Source of the DNA: Kutzneria chonburiensis
Lineage (GTDB): Bacteria > Actinomycetota > Actinomycetes > Mycobacteriales > Pseudonocardiaceae
NCBI RefSeq assembly: GCF_028622115.1
Contig: NZ_CP097263.1
Location: 9,869,501-9,933,500 of the forward strand
Reading direction: 5' to 3'
DNA length: 64,000 nucleotides
The translations under genes and the position numbers were made by a program. Below, in pieces: positions 7,452 through 15,033 of the stretch; the first letter of the stretch is position 1, and the number at the start of each line of letters is the position of its first letter. The notes beneath the pieces are model-generated. The model did no database searches. It was not told the DNA's origin and saw nothing but the letters and a program-made list of their open reading frames with translations.

Positions 7452-8393
7452 CTATTGGGGCTGCGAAGTAGTTGATTCCTTGGAGCTTGAACCGGTTTCG
7501 TCGGAAAATACGATATTCCGCACCACGCTCTTCGGGATCTTGGCCTTCACGGAGACCCAGAGCAGTGTGAAGCATGCAAAAAGGCTGATTACGAGAAGAA
7601 ATGCTGCGATTGAGATTAGAAGGCTACCTCCGGAGCTGGTTGCGTCAACCTGACGGGCAAACTCGGTTTGTCCATCCAGTGTTCTTAGATTGAACCTGTT
7701 GACATCTACGAGTGTGGCCGGTTGGGAAATAATAGGAAGTAGAATTCCAAATGTAAAAACTCCAACCGTTACGAATGGAAACAGGATTACGGCAACCCAA
7801 AATCCTCGAAATCGGTTCCGAAGGCGCTCGCGGAGCGATTTGGAGACGATGATGAGCGATTCTCGATCAAGTGCTGCTCCGCCTCGGTTCTCGAGCTCGG
7901 CACCTCTGATCGTTCCTACAATTAAAGGTGCGTCGGAGCCTTGGTGAATCAGCTCGACGACGCAGCCATCTCCAGAATCCAGGAAGTCGAATCCAACCAC
8001 TACGGAAGACGCTTCGTTTGGGTCTTGTGCCACGGACAATTCGTTCTGGGTTCTGCTGTGTGCCACAATTCGGGCTTGTAGGAAGCTGTCGTCGTCGCAG
8101 AGCTGCATTCGCAACTTGTCGCCGGGGAGGATATCTGCCCCTCGTACTGTGTCTCCCTGATGATTCCATACGGCTAAGTATGTTCTGCTGATGCGTTTAA
8201 TTGGGATTTCAGACGAGGAGCGGAGGAGTCCTTCGCTCAAGAATCCATCTTCAGGGCCCGCGATCGGGTCGAAATCGGTGACGTAGCGCAAGACTGGCCG
8301 CTTCCGTCCGCGGCGAGCCAGTATGACTGCGAGGGGTATGCCAATCACTGAAAGGGTGAGGCCCAAGATGCCGACTATGTCGCTCAGATTCAT
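7452..8393 (-). CDS. Unknown membrane protein with beta-rich central domain
   Basis: No function recognised. The 313-residue protein begins with one helix ('IVGILGLTLSVIGIPLAVILA'), then a polar, probably cytosolic, beta-rich domain (about residues 30-190) with 'YLAVWNHQGDTVRGADILPGD' features (W-N, G-D-T-V) and 'FDFLDSGDGCVVELIHQG', and ends with two helices around residues 205-230 and 260-285. I chose ATG 8393 (upstream GGTGG) although the frame stays open to 8522. The coding sequence is visibly lower in GC and uses more A/T-ending codons than its neighbours, a sign of transfer. It sits alone between the MFS gene and a decayed MFS fragment. Confidence 0.7.
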   Translation of the reverse strand: MNLSDIVGILGLTLSVIGIPLAVILARRGRKRPVLRYVTDFDPIAGPEDGFLSEGLLRSSSEIPIKRISRTYLAVWNHQGDTVRGADILPGDKLRMQLCDDDSFLQARIVAHSRTQNELSVAQDPNEASSVVVGFDFLDSGDGCVVELIHQGSDAPLIVGTIRGAELENRGGAALDRESLIIVSKSLRERLRNRFRGFWVAVILFPFVTVGVFTFGILLPIISQPATLVDVNRFNLRTLDGQTEFARQVDATSSGGSLLISIAAFLLVISLFACFTLLWVSVKAKIPKSVVRNIVFSDETGSSSKESTTSQPQ

Positions 8394-8522
8394 CTGGTAA
8401 TCGCCACCGTATTTCTTGAAATTTAGCCGATCGCATCGCGAGCAACTAGCTGGATAGTGCTGGGCACCTACTTCGTCAGGAGCTTCGAATGAAGGTGGCA
8501 TAACGTTACGTCCTGATCTCAA

Positions 8523-9101
8523 TCTGTTATGCGGATGGGCCGTGTGTCATCACATTGAGCTGGGGCGCACTTGCTCGCTTGGCCTCCTGAGGTGCGGCTT
8601 GAGCCTGGCCGGACGCGGCTGCGTAAGCTCTGCGCGCGGTCACGGCCCCTTCCGGAACCGCCGCTGCGTCCTGTCTTTCGCCATACGGGCCGCCTGCCCC
8701 GATCAGCGGGTACATGATCTTGCCGGCCACCCCCATGCGATACGCGGGGGTGGCCTTGATCGAGGAACCGAAACTGCGAACGCTGACGCTGTACGACAGT
8801 TCTTCAGGTCGATGACCATGAGCCTGTGGCCGCGGTTGGTTCGCGGGGATCTGGTGACCTAATTCCTGCCGGCTGCCAGCGGGGCTCCTTGAACGGCGTG
8901 CCGTGCGTGAACTCGCCGGGTAGCCACGATACGGCGATCTTACGACCGCGTAGCCGGACACTGCACGTGTCAGGATTCGATCGTCTGAGGCTTGCGCGGC
9001 TGATTTGCGGTCAGCGGCTCGCATGGGGAATCGGAACGCCCGCCCTATTCACGCTCGGTTCGCGCCGAGAAGTCTTCAGACCCGTCCAGCTCGATGGACA
9101 C
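8523..9101. other. Gene-poor, probably decayed stretch
   Basis: No frame here has convincing actinobacterial coding character. Frames stay open for 100-165 codons on both strands but lack a start with ribosome binding site or a recognisable domain. A minus-strand piece around 8864-8938 reads 'VSWLPGEFTHGTPFKEPRW', which looks protein-like but runs out of frame, so old coding remnants are likely. It contains the hairpin at 8725-8755. Confidence 0.4.
8725..8755. repeat. Perfect 10-bp inverted repeat (hairpin)
   Basis: GGCCACCCCC (8725-8734) and GGGGGTGGCC (8746-8755) pair perfectly around an 11-nt loop. There is no T-tract on either side, so a terminator role is uncertain. It is the only strong structure in this gene-poor stretch. 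Confidence 0.55.
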
Positions 9102-9220
9102 GGCCTCGCCATCGATGCTGCCTCGGATACACGTTCCTGAGCTGGATCGGAGCCGCGCTCGCGTTCACGGGTCTCGTCGCCGCGGCGTCGGGTCCGCTGG
9201 AGCGGCGTCAGCACACGTCC
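9102..9220 (+). pseudogene. Remnant of an MFS transporter 3' end
   Basis: About 119 bp align closely with 7102-7222 of the MFS gene, with a long identical core (GAGCTGGATCGGAGCCGCGC and beyond). It encodes the same 'SWIGAALAF-GLV-AA-SG-LERRQ' end, but an upstream single-base gap and a TGA break the frame. The stop codon of the neighbouring PHP gene lies inside it. It marks the right border of the lower-GC stretch 7301-9101. Confidence 0.72.
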
Positions 9221-10842
9221 ACGAACACGGGGTTGGAGTACGTCCACAAGTCGCTCCACGGATCCACTCCGCCGGCCGGATCCATTCGTGGCTCAAGTGA
9301 GCCAGCAGCGTGGAAGTTTCCGTCGGTGCCGCGAAGTCGCAGGTAGAAGGGGTCGCGGACGTTGCGGAAGGTGTGCTGGAAGACGGCGACGGGCACGAAC
9401 CCGCGGCGCGTCTCGAAGGACTGCACGACGCGGACGGCCGGGGTGGCGAAGGTGTCGCGATCGGTGACCGGTCCGGTGACCTGGCCCTGGATCAGGTCCA
9501 TGCGAGCCAACTTGGGCACGCTCCCGCCGGCGTTCGGCCGGGTGGCCAACCGGGCCACCACGAGGATCGTCACGTTGCCGCCCCGACGGACGGTTGTCCG
9601 GCCGCCCAACGTGACCGGCCAGCCGCCCTCGTCGGAGAACACGGTCACCTCGAGGCCGGCGAGCAGGCCGCCCATCGCGACCCAGACCCGGCCGTTGCGG
9701 ATGCCGTCCATGACCGCGCGGTAGCTGCGGTCGGTCGCGCCGACCACGGTCCGCGAGTACTGGCCGGGCCAGAAGTCGGCCCAGCTGTGCTTGACGCCGC
9801 TGTCCACGGGGTCGAGGTGCTTGCCGGTGGTGCTGTAGTCGGCGTCGGGCGAAGGGCTGGTCAGGGTGTCGCCGAAGTTGCGGTGCGAGTCGGAGTTGGA
9901 CGTGATCCACCAGCCCCGGCCCTCGGCCAGCATGGAGTCCCACAGCCCGCCGAGCTTGGCCGTCATCCAGTCGAAGCCGCCGTGCGTGCGGTACAGCTCC
10001 AGCGGATAGCCGGGCCACGAGTCGGCGCCGGGGCTGTTGGAGTAGCCGCCGCGCAAGGCGCCGTTGCCGCCCAGCGCGATGGGCGTGCTGTCGGCCTGCG
10101 CGCCGGGGGAGCCTTCCATACCGACGGCGATGTGCGGCGCGACGTCCCGCCAGTTGCGCAGCTCGTGCGGCGAGAGCCGGCCGTTGCGGGACGGGTGGTT
10201 GGCCAGGAACAGCGCCGAGTTGATTTTGCCGGCCCGCACCTGGGCGTCGAGCCAGCGCAGGCCCTGCACGGCGATCAGCTCGTTGGCCGGCGAGCTCGGA
10301 TTGGTGCCGTTGACGTTGCCGTCGAACAGCTGCTCGAACGTCTGGAGCATCTGCGCCTCGTCGTGCGAGCAGTCGAAGAACACCGTGGAGTGCTCGGCCG
10401 CCGGGGTGTTCCACTCCAGCCCCTGCCACAGCAGCAGCCCGCGGTGCTTCTGGCGGGCCTTCAGCACGTCGGCATAGGTCTGCTGGACCGCGTACTTCTC
10501 GTGGGCCAGGTAGCCGTGGTCGGTGATGACCATCCAGTCCAACCCGTTGCGCACACCCCCGGCGACCTGCTGCTCCACCGTGTACATGGCGTCGTTGGAG
10601 TACTGCGTGTGGATGTGGTGGTCGCCGGACAGCCACTGGTAGCGGCCGGGGCCGTCCCAACCCGGCGACGCCGATGCGGTGCCGGCCGACAGCGCGCCCG
10701 CGCCGGCGACGGTGGCGCCGAGCAGGCCGGCGTTGCGCAGGAACCGCCGGCGGCTCACGTCCAGCGGGCGCAGCTCGCGCTCCGGCACGGAGAGGTCGGC
10801 GTAGTCGGGCGTGTCACCGTGATGGTGGTGGTGGTCGTGCAC
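9208..10842 (-). CDS. Tat-exported PHP-domain metallohydrolase
   Basis: A 544-residue exported protein. It starts at GTG 10842 with a His-rich head (five consecutive His), then a twin-arginine signal 'SRRRFLRNAGLLGATVAGAGAL' region (RRRF about residue 31) with an A-x-A cleavage site near residue 58. The mature part opens with the PHP metal motif 'GDHHIHTQYSND', followed by 'MVITDHG', 'ANHPSRNGR' and 'TSNSDSHRNFGD', consistent with a metal-dependent phosphoesterase fold. Substrate unknown. Its last codons ('FVDVC' stop) come from the duplicated MFS fragment, so the native C-terminus may have been altered. Confidence 0.83.
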   Translation of the reverse strand: MHDHHHHHGDTPDYADLSVPERELRPLDVSRRRFLRNAGLLGATVAGAGALSAGTASASPGWDGPGRYQWLSGDHHIHTQYSNDAMYTVEQQVAGGVRNGLDWMVITDHGYLAHEKYAVQQTYADVLKARQKHRGLLLWQGLEWNTPAAEHSTVFFDCSHDEAQMLQTFEQLFDGNVNGTNPSSPANELIAVQGLRWLDAQVRAGKINSALFLANHPSRNGRLSPHELRNWRDVAPHIAVGMEGSPGAQADSTPIALGGNGALRGGYSNSPGADSWPGYPLELYRTHGGFDWMTAKLGGLWDSMLAEGRGWWITSNSDSHRNFGDTLTSPSPDADYSTTGKHLDPVDSGVKHSWADFWPGQYSRTVVGATDRSYRAVMDGIRNGRVWVAMGGLLAGLEVTVFSDEGGWPVTLGGRTTVRRGGNVTILVVARLATRPNAGGSVPKLARMDLIQGQVTGPVTDRDTFATPAVRVVQSFETRRGFVPVAVFQHTFRNVRDPFYLRLRGTDGNFHAAGSLEPRMDPAGGVDPWSDLWTYSNPVFVDVC

Positions 10843-10973
10843 GGCCGGACGCTAAGAGCCGGAGGTGGCCACCGCGTGACCGTGACCTGAACTCGGGGCG
10901 GTTCACCTGGAACGAACAGAGTCGAAACATCCCCGACACGTGCGGAACCGGTCTCGGTAATAGGTTGGCCGAC

Positions 10974-11645
10974 GTGGTGGAGGTCGGTCGGACCGGAGCT
11001 CGCTTCGGGTCGGCGCGCAACCGTGGCCGGTGGACGGACGTCGAACCGGACGTGGAGCAGCCGACACCGGTGGCGCCGGCGGAACAGGAGCCGATACACG
11101 AGCCGGCGTCGGAGGTCGGGCGCACCGGCGCCCGTTTCGGCTCGTCACGGGCTCGCTACCGCTGGCAGAAGGACGACGACCTGCCAGGAGCCCATCGGGC
11201 TGGGGATGCGGACGATGACGACGTCGCGCACACTCAGCCGATGCCGGCCCCGCCCAAACCGACGCCGCCACCGCCGCCGGAGTACCCCGAGGACGACCGG
11301 TCATGGGACGACCTCGATGACGACGAGGAACCCAGCTCGCTGGTCCGCCCTTACGCGCGCACGGGTGGGCGGACCGAGGCGAGCCGCGAACTCCGGCTGG
11401 AAACACTGATCTCGGTCGACCGCTCCGACGTAGTACTGGCCATGGAGCACCGTCGCATCGTGGAGATCTGCGAACGGACCACCTCGGTGGCCGAGGTCGC
11501 GGCCGCCCTGCCGGCGCCGCTGGGCGTGGCCCGTGTCCTGATCGACGACCTCATCGAGCTCGGGGTGTTAACGGTGCATACCGGAGACAGCCGCCCCGAC
11601 GAGGCACTTCTGGCCCGGGTGTTGGCGGGACTTCGCAGACTGTGA
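10974..11645 (+). CDS. Orphan DUF742 (CvnC-like) protein with acidic/proline-rich N-terminal extension
   Basis: A 223-residue protein. The C-terminal half is DUF742 (winged-helix-like): 'SSLVRPYARTGGRTEASRELRLETLISV' region, then 'HRRIVEICERTTSVAEVAAALPAPLGVARVLIDDLIELGVLTVH'-type helices. In conservons this protein works with a roadblock protein and a GTPase, but here it stands alone. The N-terminal half is unusual: a duplicated motif VGRTGARFGS (residues 4-13 and 48-57), acidic runs and a proline tract. GTG 10974 or 10977 is the start; no good ribosome binding site. A role as an adaptor is inferred. Confidence 0.8.
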   Translation: MVEVGRTGARFGSARNRGRWTDVEPDVEQPTPVAPAEQEPIHEPASEVGRTGARFGSSRARYRWQKDDDLPGAHRAGDADDDDVAHTQPMPAPPKPTPPPPPEYPEDDRSWDDLDDDEEPSSLVRPYARTGGRTEASRELRLETLISVDRSDVVLAMEHRRIVEICERTTSVAEVAAALPAPLGVARVLIDDLIELGVLTVHTGDSRPDEALLARVLAGLRRL

Positions 11646-11738
11646 CCCGCCGGTAACGCTTGACGGTCGTCAGGCAGCCGTGAAAAGTTCTCGCCTACTC
11701 CGCCGAACGGAGTCCCGATCGGCCTGCCATCCAGGCGG

Positions 11739-14201
11739 ATGCCGAGGGCGAGGAAAGGGGCGGCCACGTTCCGACTCGCCGACACCGGCCAGCAGCAGGA
11801 GCCCACCCCGCGACAGGTCGCCGATGACCTCGTCGCCACCCTCAGCTTAGCGGAGAAGATCGAACTCACTCAGCAGACCCAGCCGGCCCTGCCCCGGCTC
11901 GGCCTGCCGGCCGCGGATTTCACGCTGCGGTGCGTCACCGACGGCGTCGAGTCCGAGTTCCCGCTGCCGCTGGGCCTGGGCAGCAGCTGGAATCCGGACC
12001 TGGTGGCCCGGGTCGGCGTGGCCATGGCCGACGAGATCCGGGCGTCCGGTGGCGGCGGCGTGCGGGAGATCCCGCTGGTCAACCCGTCCTACGATCCGCG
12101 GCACGCGCGCAACGAGCGCGGCTTCGGCGAGGACCCGCTGCTGTGCTCCAAGCTCGGCGTCGTGTACGCCCTGGGGTTGCGCGGCCCGGAGAAGGCCCAC
12201 CCGAAGACCGTGCCGGTCGTGCGGCACGTGGACGACCTCGACCGCTGCGCCATGGCCCCCGGCTTCAACCTGCGCGTCTTCAACGAGTACGAGATGCCGG
12301 TGTACCGGGCCGTGGTGGAGACCGGCGGCGCGGCCGGGATCGTGTTGTCGCAGATGATGATCGAGGACTATCCGGCGCTGGCCGCGCAGCTGTTCCAGCT
12401 CGTGCTGCGCGGGTGGAGCGACGGCGAGGCGGCGATCTGGAGCGAGAAGCAGCCGGGCCGGCCGCTCACCTCCGGCGGCCAGGCGCTGGCGCTGCGGCTC
12501 GGCGCGGACGCCTTCATGGGCGGCGAGCGGACCGTCGACGAGATCGCCGAGGCGTACCACCGCGGCGAGGTCACCGAGGCGATGATCACCGCCGCCGCGC
12601 GGCGGATGCTGATGCTGCGGCTCCAGCTGCTGGCCTCCAGCTCCGGACCGGCGCACGTGGACCGCAAGGCGCACCAGGAGCTGGTGCAACGCGCGTCCCG
12701 TGAGTCGATCGTGTTGCTACGCAACGACGGCCTGCTGCCGCTGCTGGTCGGCCCGGGCATGCGGCTCGCGGTCATCGGCCCGCACGGCGAGGGGCTGGCC
12801 GATGAGCTGAGCCGTCGCGTCACCGCCCAGTACGTCAGCGGGGCCGACCGCGTCACCGTGCCGGGGCTGGACGGCGAGTTCGAGCTCACCGAGTGGCGGG
12901 CGGGCCGGTACACGCTGACGTCCGAGACGATGACGATCGAGGCCACCACCGGTCCCGACGGCGTGGTCACCGACGACGAGGGCGAGCCGCTGGAGTGGCA
13001 GCGGGCGGCGCACGGCATCGCCGACGCCGTGGCGTTGGCCCGCGAGGCCGACGTGGTCGTGCTGGCGATCGGCAGCAACCCCGCCTTTGACGGTGAAAAC
13101 CGGGCCACGCTGGAACTTCCGCCGCAGCAGCACCAGCTGGTGCGGGCGGTGCGGGCGGCCAACCCGAACGTGGTGCTGGTCGTGCGCAGCAGCTATCCGT
13201 ACGCGCTGCGCTGGGAGGACACCTACCTGCCGGCGATCCTGTGGAGCGCGCACCCGGCCGACGAGGCCATCGCGGAGATCCTGTTCGGCGACTGCGCCCC
13301 GTCCGGGCGGCTGCCGCAGACCTGGTACCGCGCCGACGACGACCTGCCGCCGACCCTGGACTACGACCTGATCCAGGGCAGCGGCACGTACATGTACCAG
13401 GAGTGCGAGCCGCTGTACGCCTTCGGGCACGGGCTGACCTACACCACGTTCACCTACGAGGAGCTGGACCTGAGCTCGCGGGTGATCAACTCGCATGATT
13501 CCGTCACGGTGACGGTCCGGGTACGCAACAACGGGTTCCGCGACTGCCACGAGGTCGTGCAGCTGTACACGCGGCAGCTCAACTCGCAGGTGCGGCAGCC
13601 GCGGAAGGTGTTGCGGGACTTCAGGAAGGTGCTCATCCCGGCCCGGGACAGCCGGACCGTGACGTTCCGGCTGCGCGGCGCCGACCTGTGTTTCTGGGAC
13701 GTCACCAGGGACAAGTGGGTGGTGGAGACCGCGCTGCACGAGGTCTTCATCGGCGGCTCCTCGGCCAAGGCGGCCACCAGCGCCGTGCTCGACGTGCACG
13801 GCAGCACGCTGCCGCCGCGGACGCTGGCCGGCGTCGCGGTCAACGCCCACTCCTACGACGAGTCCATGGGAGTGTCCCTTGTGGACATTTCCAGTGTAGC
13901 CGGACCCGTTGTGGCGGCGGCGAAGGACGGCGCCTGGCTCGGGCTGCTCGGCTACGACCTGAACGGCTGCCGGTCGTGGAGCCTGACCGCGTCCAACGAC
14001 GGCGACGAGCCCGTGCCGGTGGAGCTGCGCTGCGGCGCGCCGGACGGCCGGCTGCTCGGCACCGTGCTCGTGCCGCCGACCACCGACCGCCGCCGGTACG
14101 CCGTCGCCACCGGCTCGCTGATGCCGGTGGACGAGATCAGCGACCTGTTCGTGGTGTTCCCCGAGCAGGGGCCGTGGATCACGCGGATCGGCTTCGCGTA
14201 A
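11739..14201 (+). CDS. Glycoside hydrolase family 3-like protein with substituted nucleophile
   Basis: An 820-residue protein without signal peptide. Order: GH3 N-terminal barrel ('ERGFGEDPLLCSKLGVVYALGL', about residues 125-150), GH3 C-terminal domain ('ESIVLLRNDGLLPLL' to 'FAFGHGLTYTTF'-like 'YAFGHGLTYTTFTYEEL'), fibronectin-III-like domain ('VRNNGFRDCHEVVQLY') and a C-terminal CBM6-like lectin domain ending 'DEISDLFVVFPEQGPW'. GH3 beta-glucosidases use Asp in 'VVSDW'; here the aligned segment is 'AIWSEKQPG' with Glu236, and the usual Lys-His pair reads 'VVRHV'. The acid/base region is 'DGENRATLELP'. It may be a pseudoenzyme or have altered chemistry. Family certain; activity uncertain. Confidence 0.85.
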   Translation: MPRARKGAATFRLADTGQQQEPTPRQVADDLVATLSLAEKIELTQQTQPALPRLGLPAADFTLRCVTDGVESEFPLPLGLGSSWNPDLVARVGVAMADEIRASGGGGVREIPLVNPSYDPRHARNERGFGEDPLLCSKLGVVYALGLRGPEKAHPKTVPVVRHVDDLDRCAMAPGFNLRVFNEYEMPVYRAVVETGGAAGIVLSQMMIEDYPALAAQLFQLVLRGWSDGEAAIWSEKQPGRPLTSGGQALALRLGADAFMGGERTVDEIAEAYHRGEVTEAMITAAARRMLMLRLQLLASSSGPAHVDRKAHQELVQRASRESIVLLRNDGLLPLLVGPGMRLAVIGPHGEGLADELSRRVTAQYVSGADRVTVPGLDGEFELTEWRAGRYTLTSETMTIEATTGPDGVVTDDEGEPLEWQRAAHGIADAVALAREADVVVLAIGSNPAFDGENRATLELPPQQHQLVRAVRAANPNVVLVVRSSYPYALRWEDTYLPAILWSAHPADEAIAEILFGDCAPSGRLPQTWYRADDDLPPTLDYDLIQGSGTYMYQECEPLYAFGHGLTYTTFTYEELDLSSRVINSHDSVTVTVRVRNNGFRDCHEVVQLYTRQLNSQVRQPRKVLRDFRKVLIPARDSRTVTFRLRGADLCFWDVTRDKWVVETALHEVFIGGSSAKAATSAVLDVHGSTLPPRTLAGVAVNAHSYDESMGVSLVDISSVAGPVVAAAKDGAWLGLLGYDLNGCRSWSLTASNDGDEPVPVELRCGAPDGRLLGTVLVPPTTDRRRYAVATGSLMPVDEISDLFVVFPEQGPWITRIGFA

Positions 14202-14207
14202 GGGTTT

Positions 14208-14960
14208 CTAGCCGATCTGGATGGACCGCTTGGCCAGGCCGTGCCAGAAGCCGTCGATCACGGTGCGCTGGCTGGTCAGCTCGTCCTCGGCCGCGCCGAG
14301 CGTGACGAACAGCGGCGCGAAGTGCTCGGTGCGCGGGTGGGCCAGGCGGCCGGCCGGGGACTTGTGCTCGAAGTCCAGCAGCGAGTCGACGTCGCCGGCG
14401 TCGAGGGCGTGGTGGCCCCACTCGTCGAACTCCGACGACCACGTCGGCGTGCCGACGGACCGCATGGCGCTCAGGTTGTGCGTGAAGAAGCCGCTGCCGA
14501 TGATCAGGATGCCTTCGTCGCGCAGCGGAGCCAGCTTGCGGCCGATCTCCATCAGCTTCTCGGGATCCAGTGTGGGCATGGACATCTGGAGCACGGGGAC
14601 GTCCGCGTCGGGGTACATCTCCACCAGCGGCACGTACGCGCCGTGGTCGAGGCCGCGCTCCGGGGCGTCGTGCACCTGCTGGCCCAGCAGCTTGCGCACC
14701 CGGTCGGCCAGCTGCGGCGCGCCCGGGGCGGCGTACTTCACGTCGTAGTAGTGCTGTGGGAAGCCCCAGAAGTCGTAGACCAGCGGCACGGTCGTGGTGG
14801 CCGACACGGTCAGCGGCGCCTCTTCCCAGTGCGCCGACACCATCAGGATCGCCTTCGGCTTCGGCAGGTCCTTCGACCACGCGGCCAGCTGGCCGGTCCA
14901 CAGCTTGTCGTCGGCCAGCGGCGGCGCGCCGTGGCTGAGGTACAGGGTCGGCAAACGCAT
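14208..14960 (-). CDS. DODA-type extradiol aromatic ring-opening dioxygenase (LigB fold)
   Basis: A 250-residue cytosolic iron enzyme of the YgiD/4,5-DOPA dioxygenase family. Metal-ligand histidines are seen in 'LYLSHGAPPL' and 'DHGAYVPLVEMYP', with 'VSAHWEE' and 'GSGFFTHNL' as the other conserved blocks. It cleaves catechol-type rings or may act on related phenolics. It is a single gene whose leader is the nested palindrome at 14962-15013; the ribosome binding site (GGGAGG) lies inside that structure. Confidence 0.92.
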   Translation of the reverse strand: MRLPTLYLSHGAPPLADDKLWTGQLAAWSKDLPKPKAILMVSAHWEEAPLTVSATTTVPLVYDFWGFPQHYYDVKYAAPGAPQLADRVRKLLGQQVHDAPERGLDHGAYVPLVEMYPDADVPVLQMSMPTLDPEKLMEIGRKLAPLRDEGILIIGSGFFTHNLSAMRSVGTPTWSSEFDEWGHHALDAGDVDSLLDFEHKSPAGRLAHPRTEHFAPLFVTLGAAEDELTSQRTVIDGFWHGLAKRSIQIG

Positions 14961-14961
14961 C

Positions 14962-15013
14962 GAACGACCTCCCGCCTAGTTGAATATTCAACAGGATAGG
15001 CGGGAGGTCGTTC
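14962..15013 (-). promoter_or_regulatory. Nested palindrome covering promoter and RBS of the dioxygenase gene
   Basis: Two perfect 17-bp arms (14962-14978 and 14997-15013; GAACGACCTCCCGCCTA and its complement) flank an 18-nt loop that itself contains the perfect 14-bp palindrome GTTGAATATTCAAC (14979-14992). On the minus strand a promoter (TTGAAA, 18 bp, TATCCT) places the start of transcription near the inner palindrome. The inner site resembles a MarR-type operator; the outer arms would fold and hide the ribosome binding site. Confidence 0.75.
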
Positions 15014-15033
15014 AAATTTCAAGTACCTGGCGG

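Noticed and set aside
8527-9024. 165-codon minus-strand frame
   Set aside because: No ribosome binding site or recognisable domain, and the composition is not convincing; listed as decayed sequence instead.
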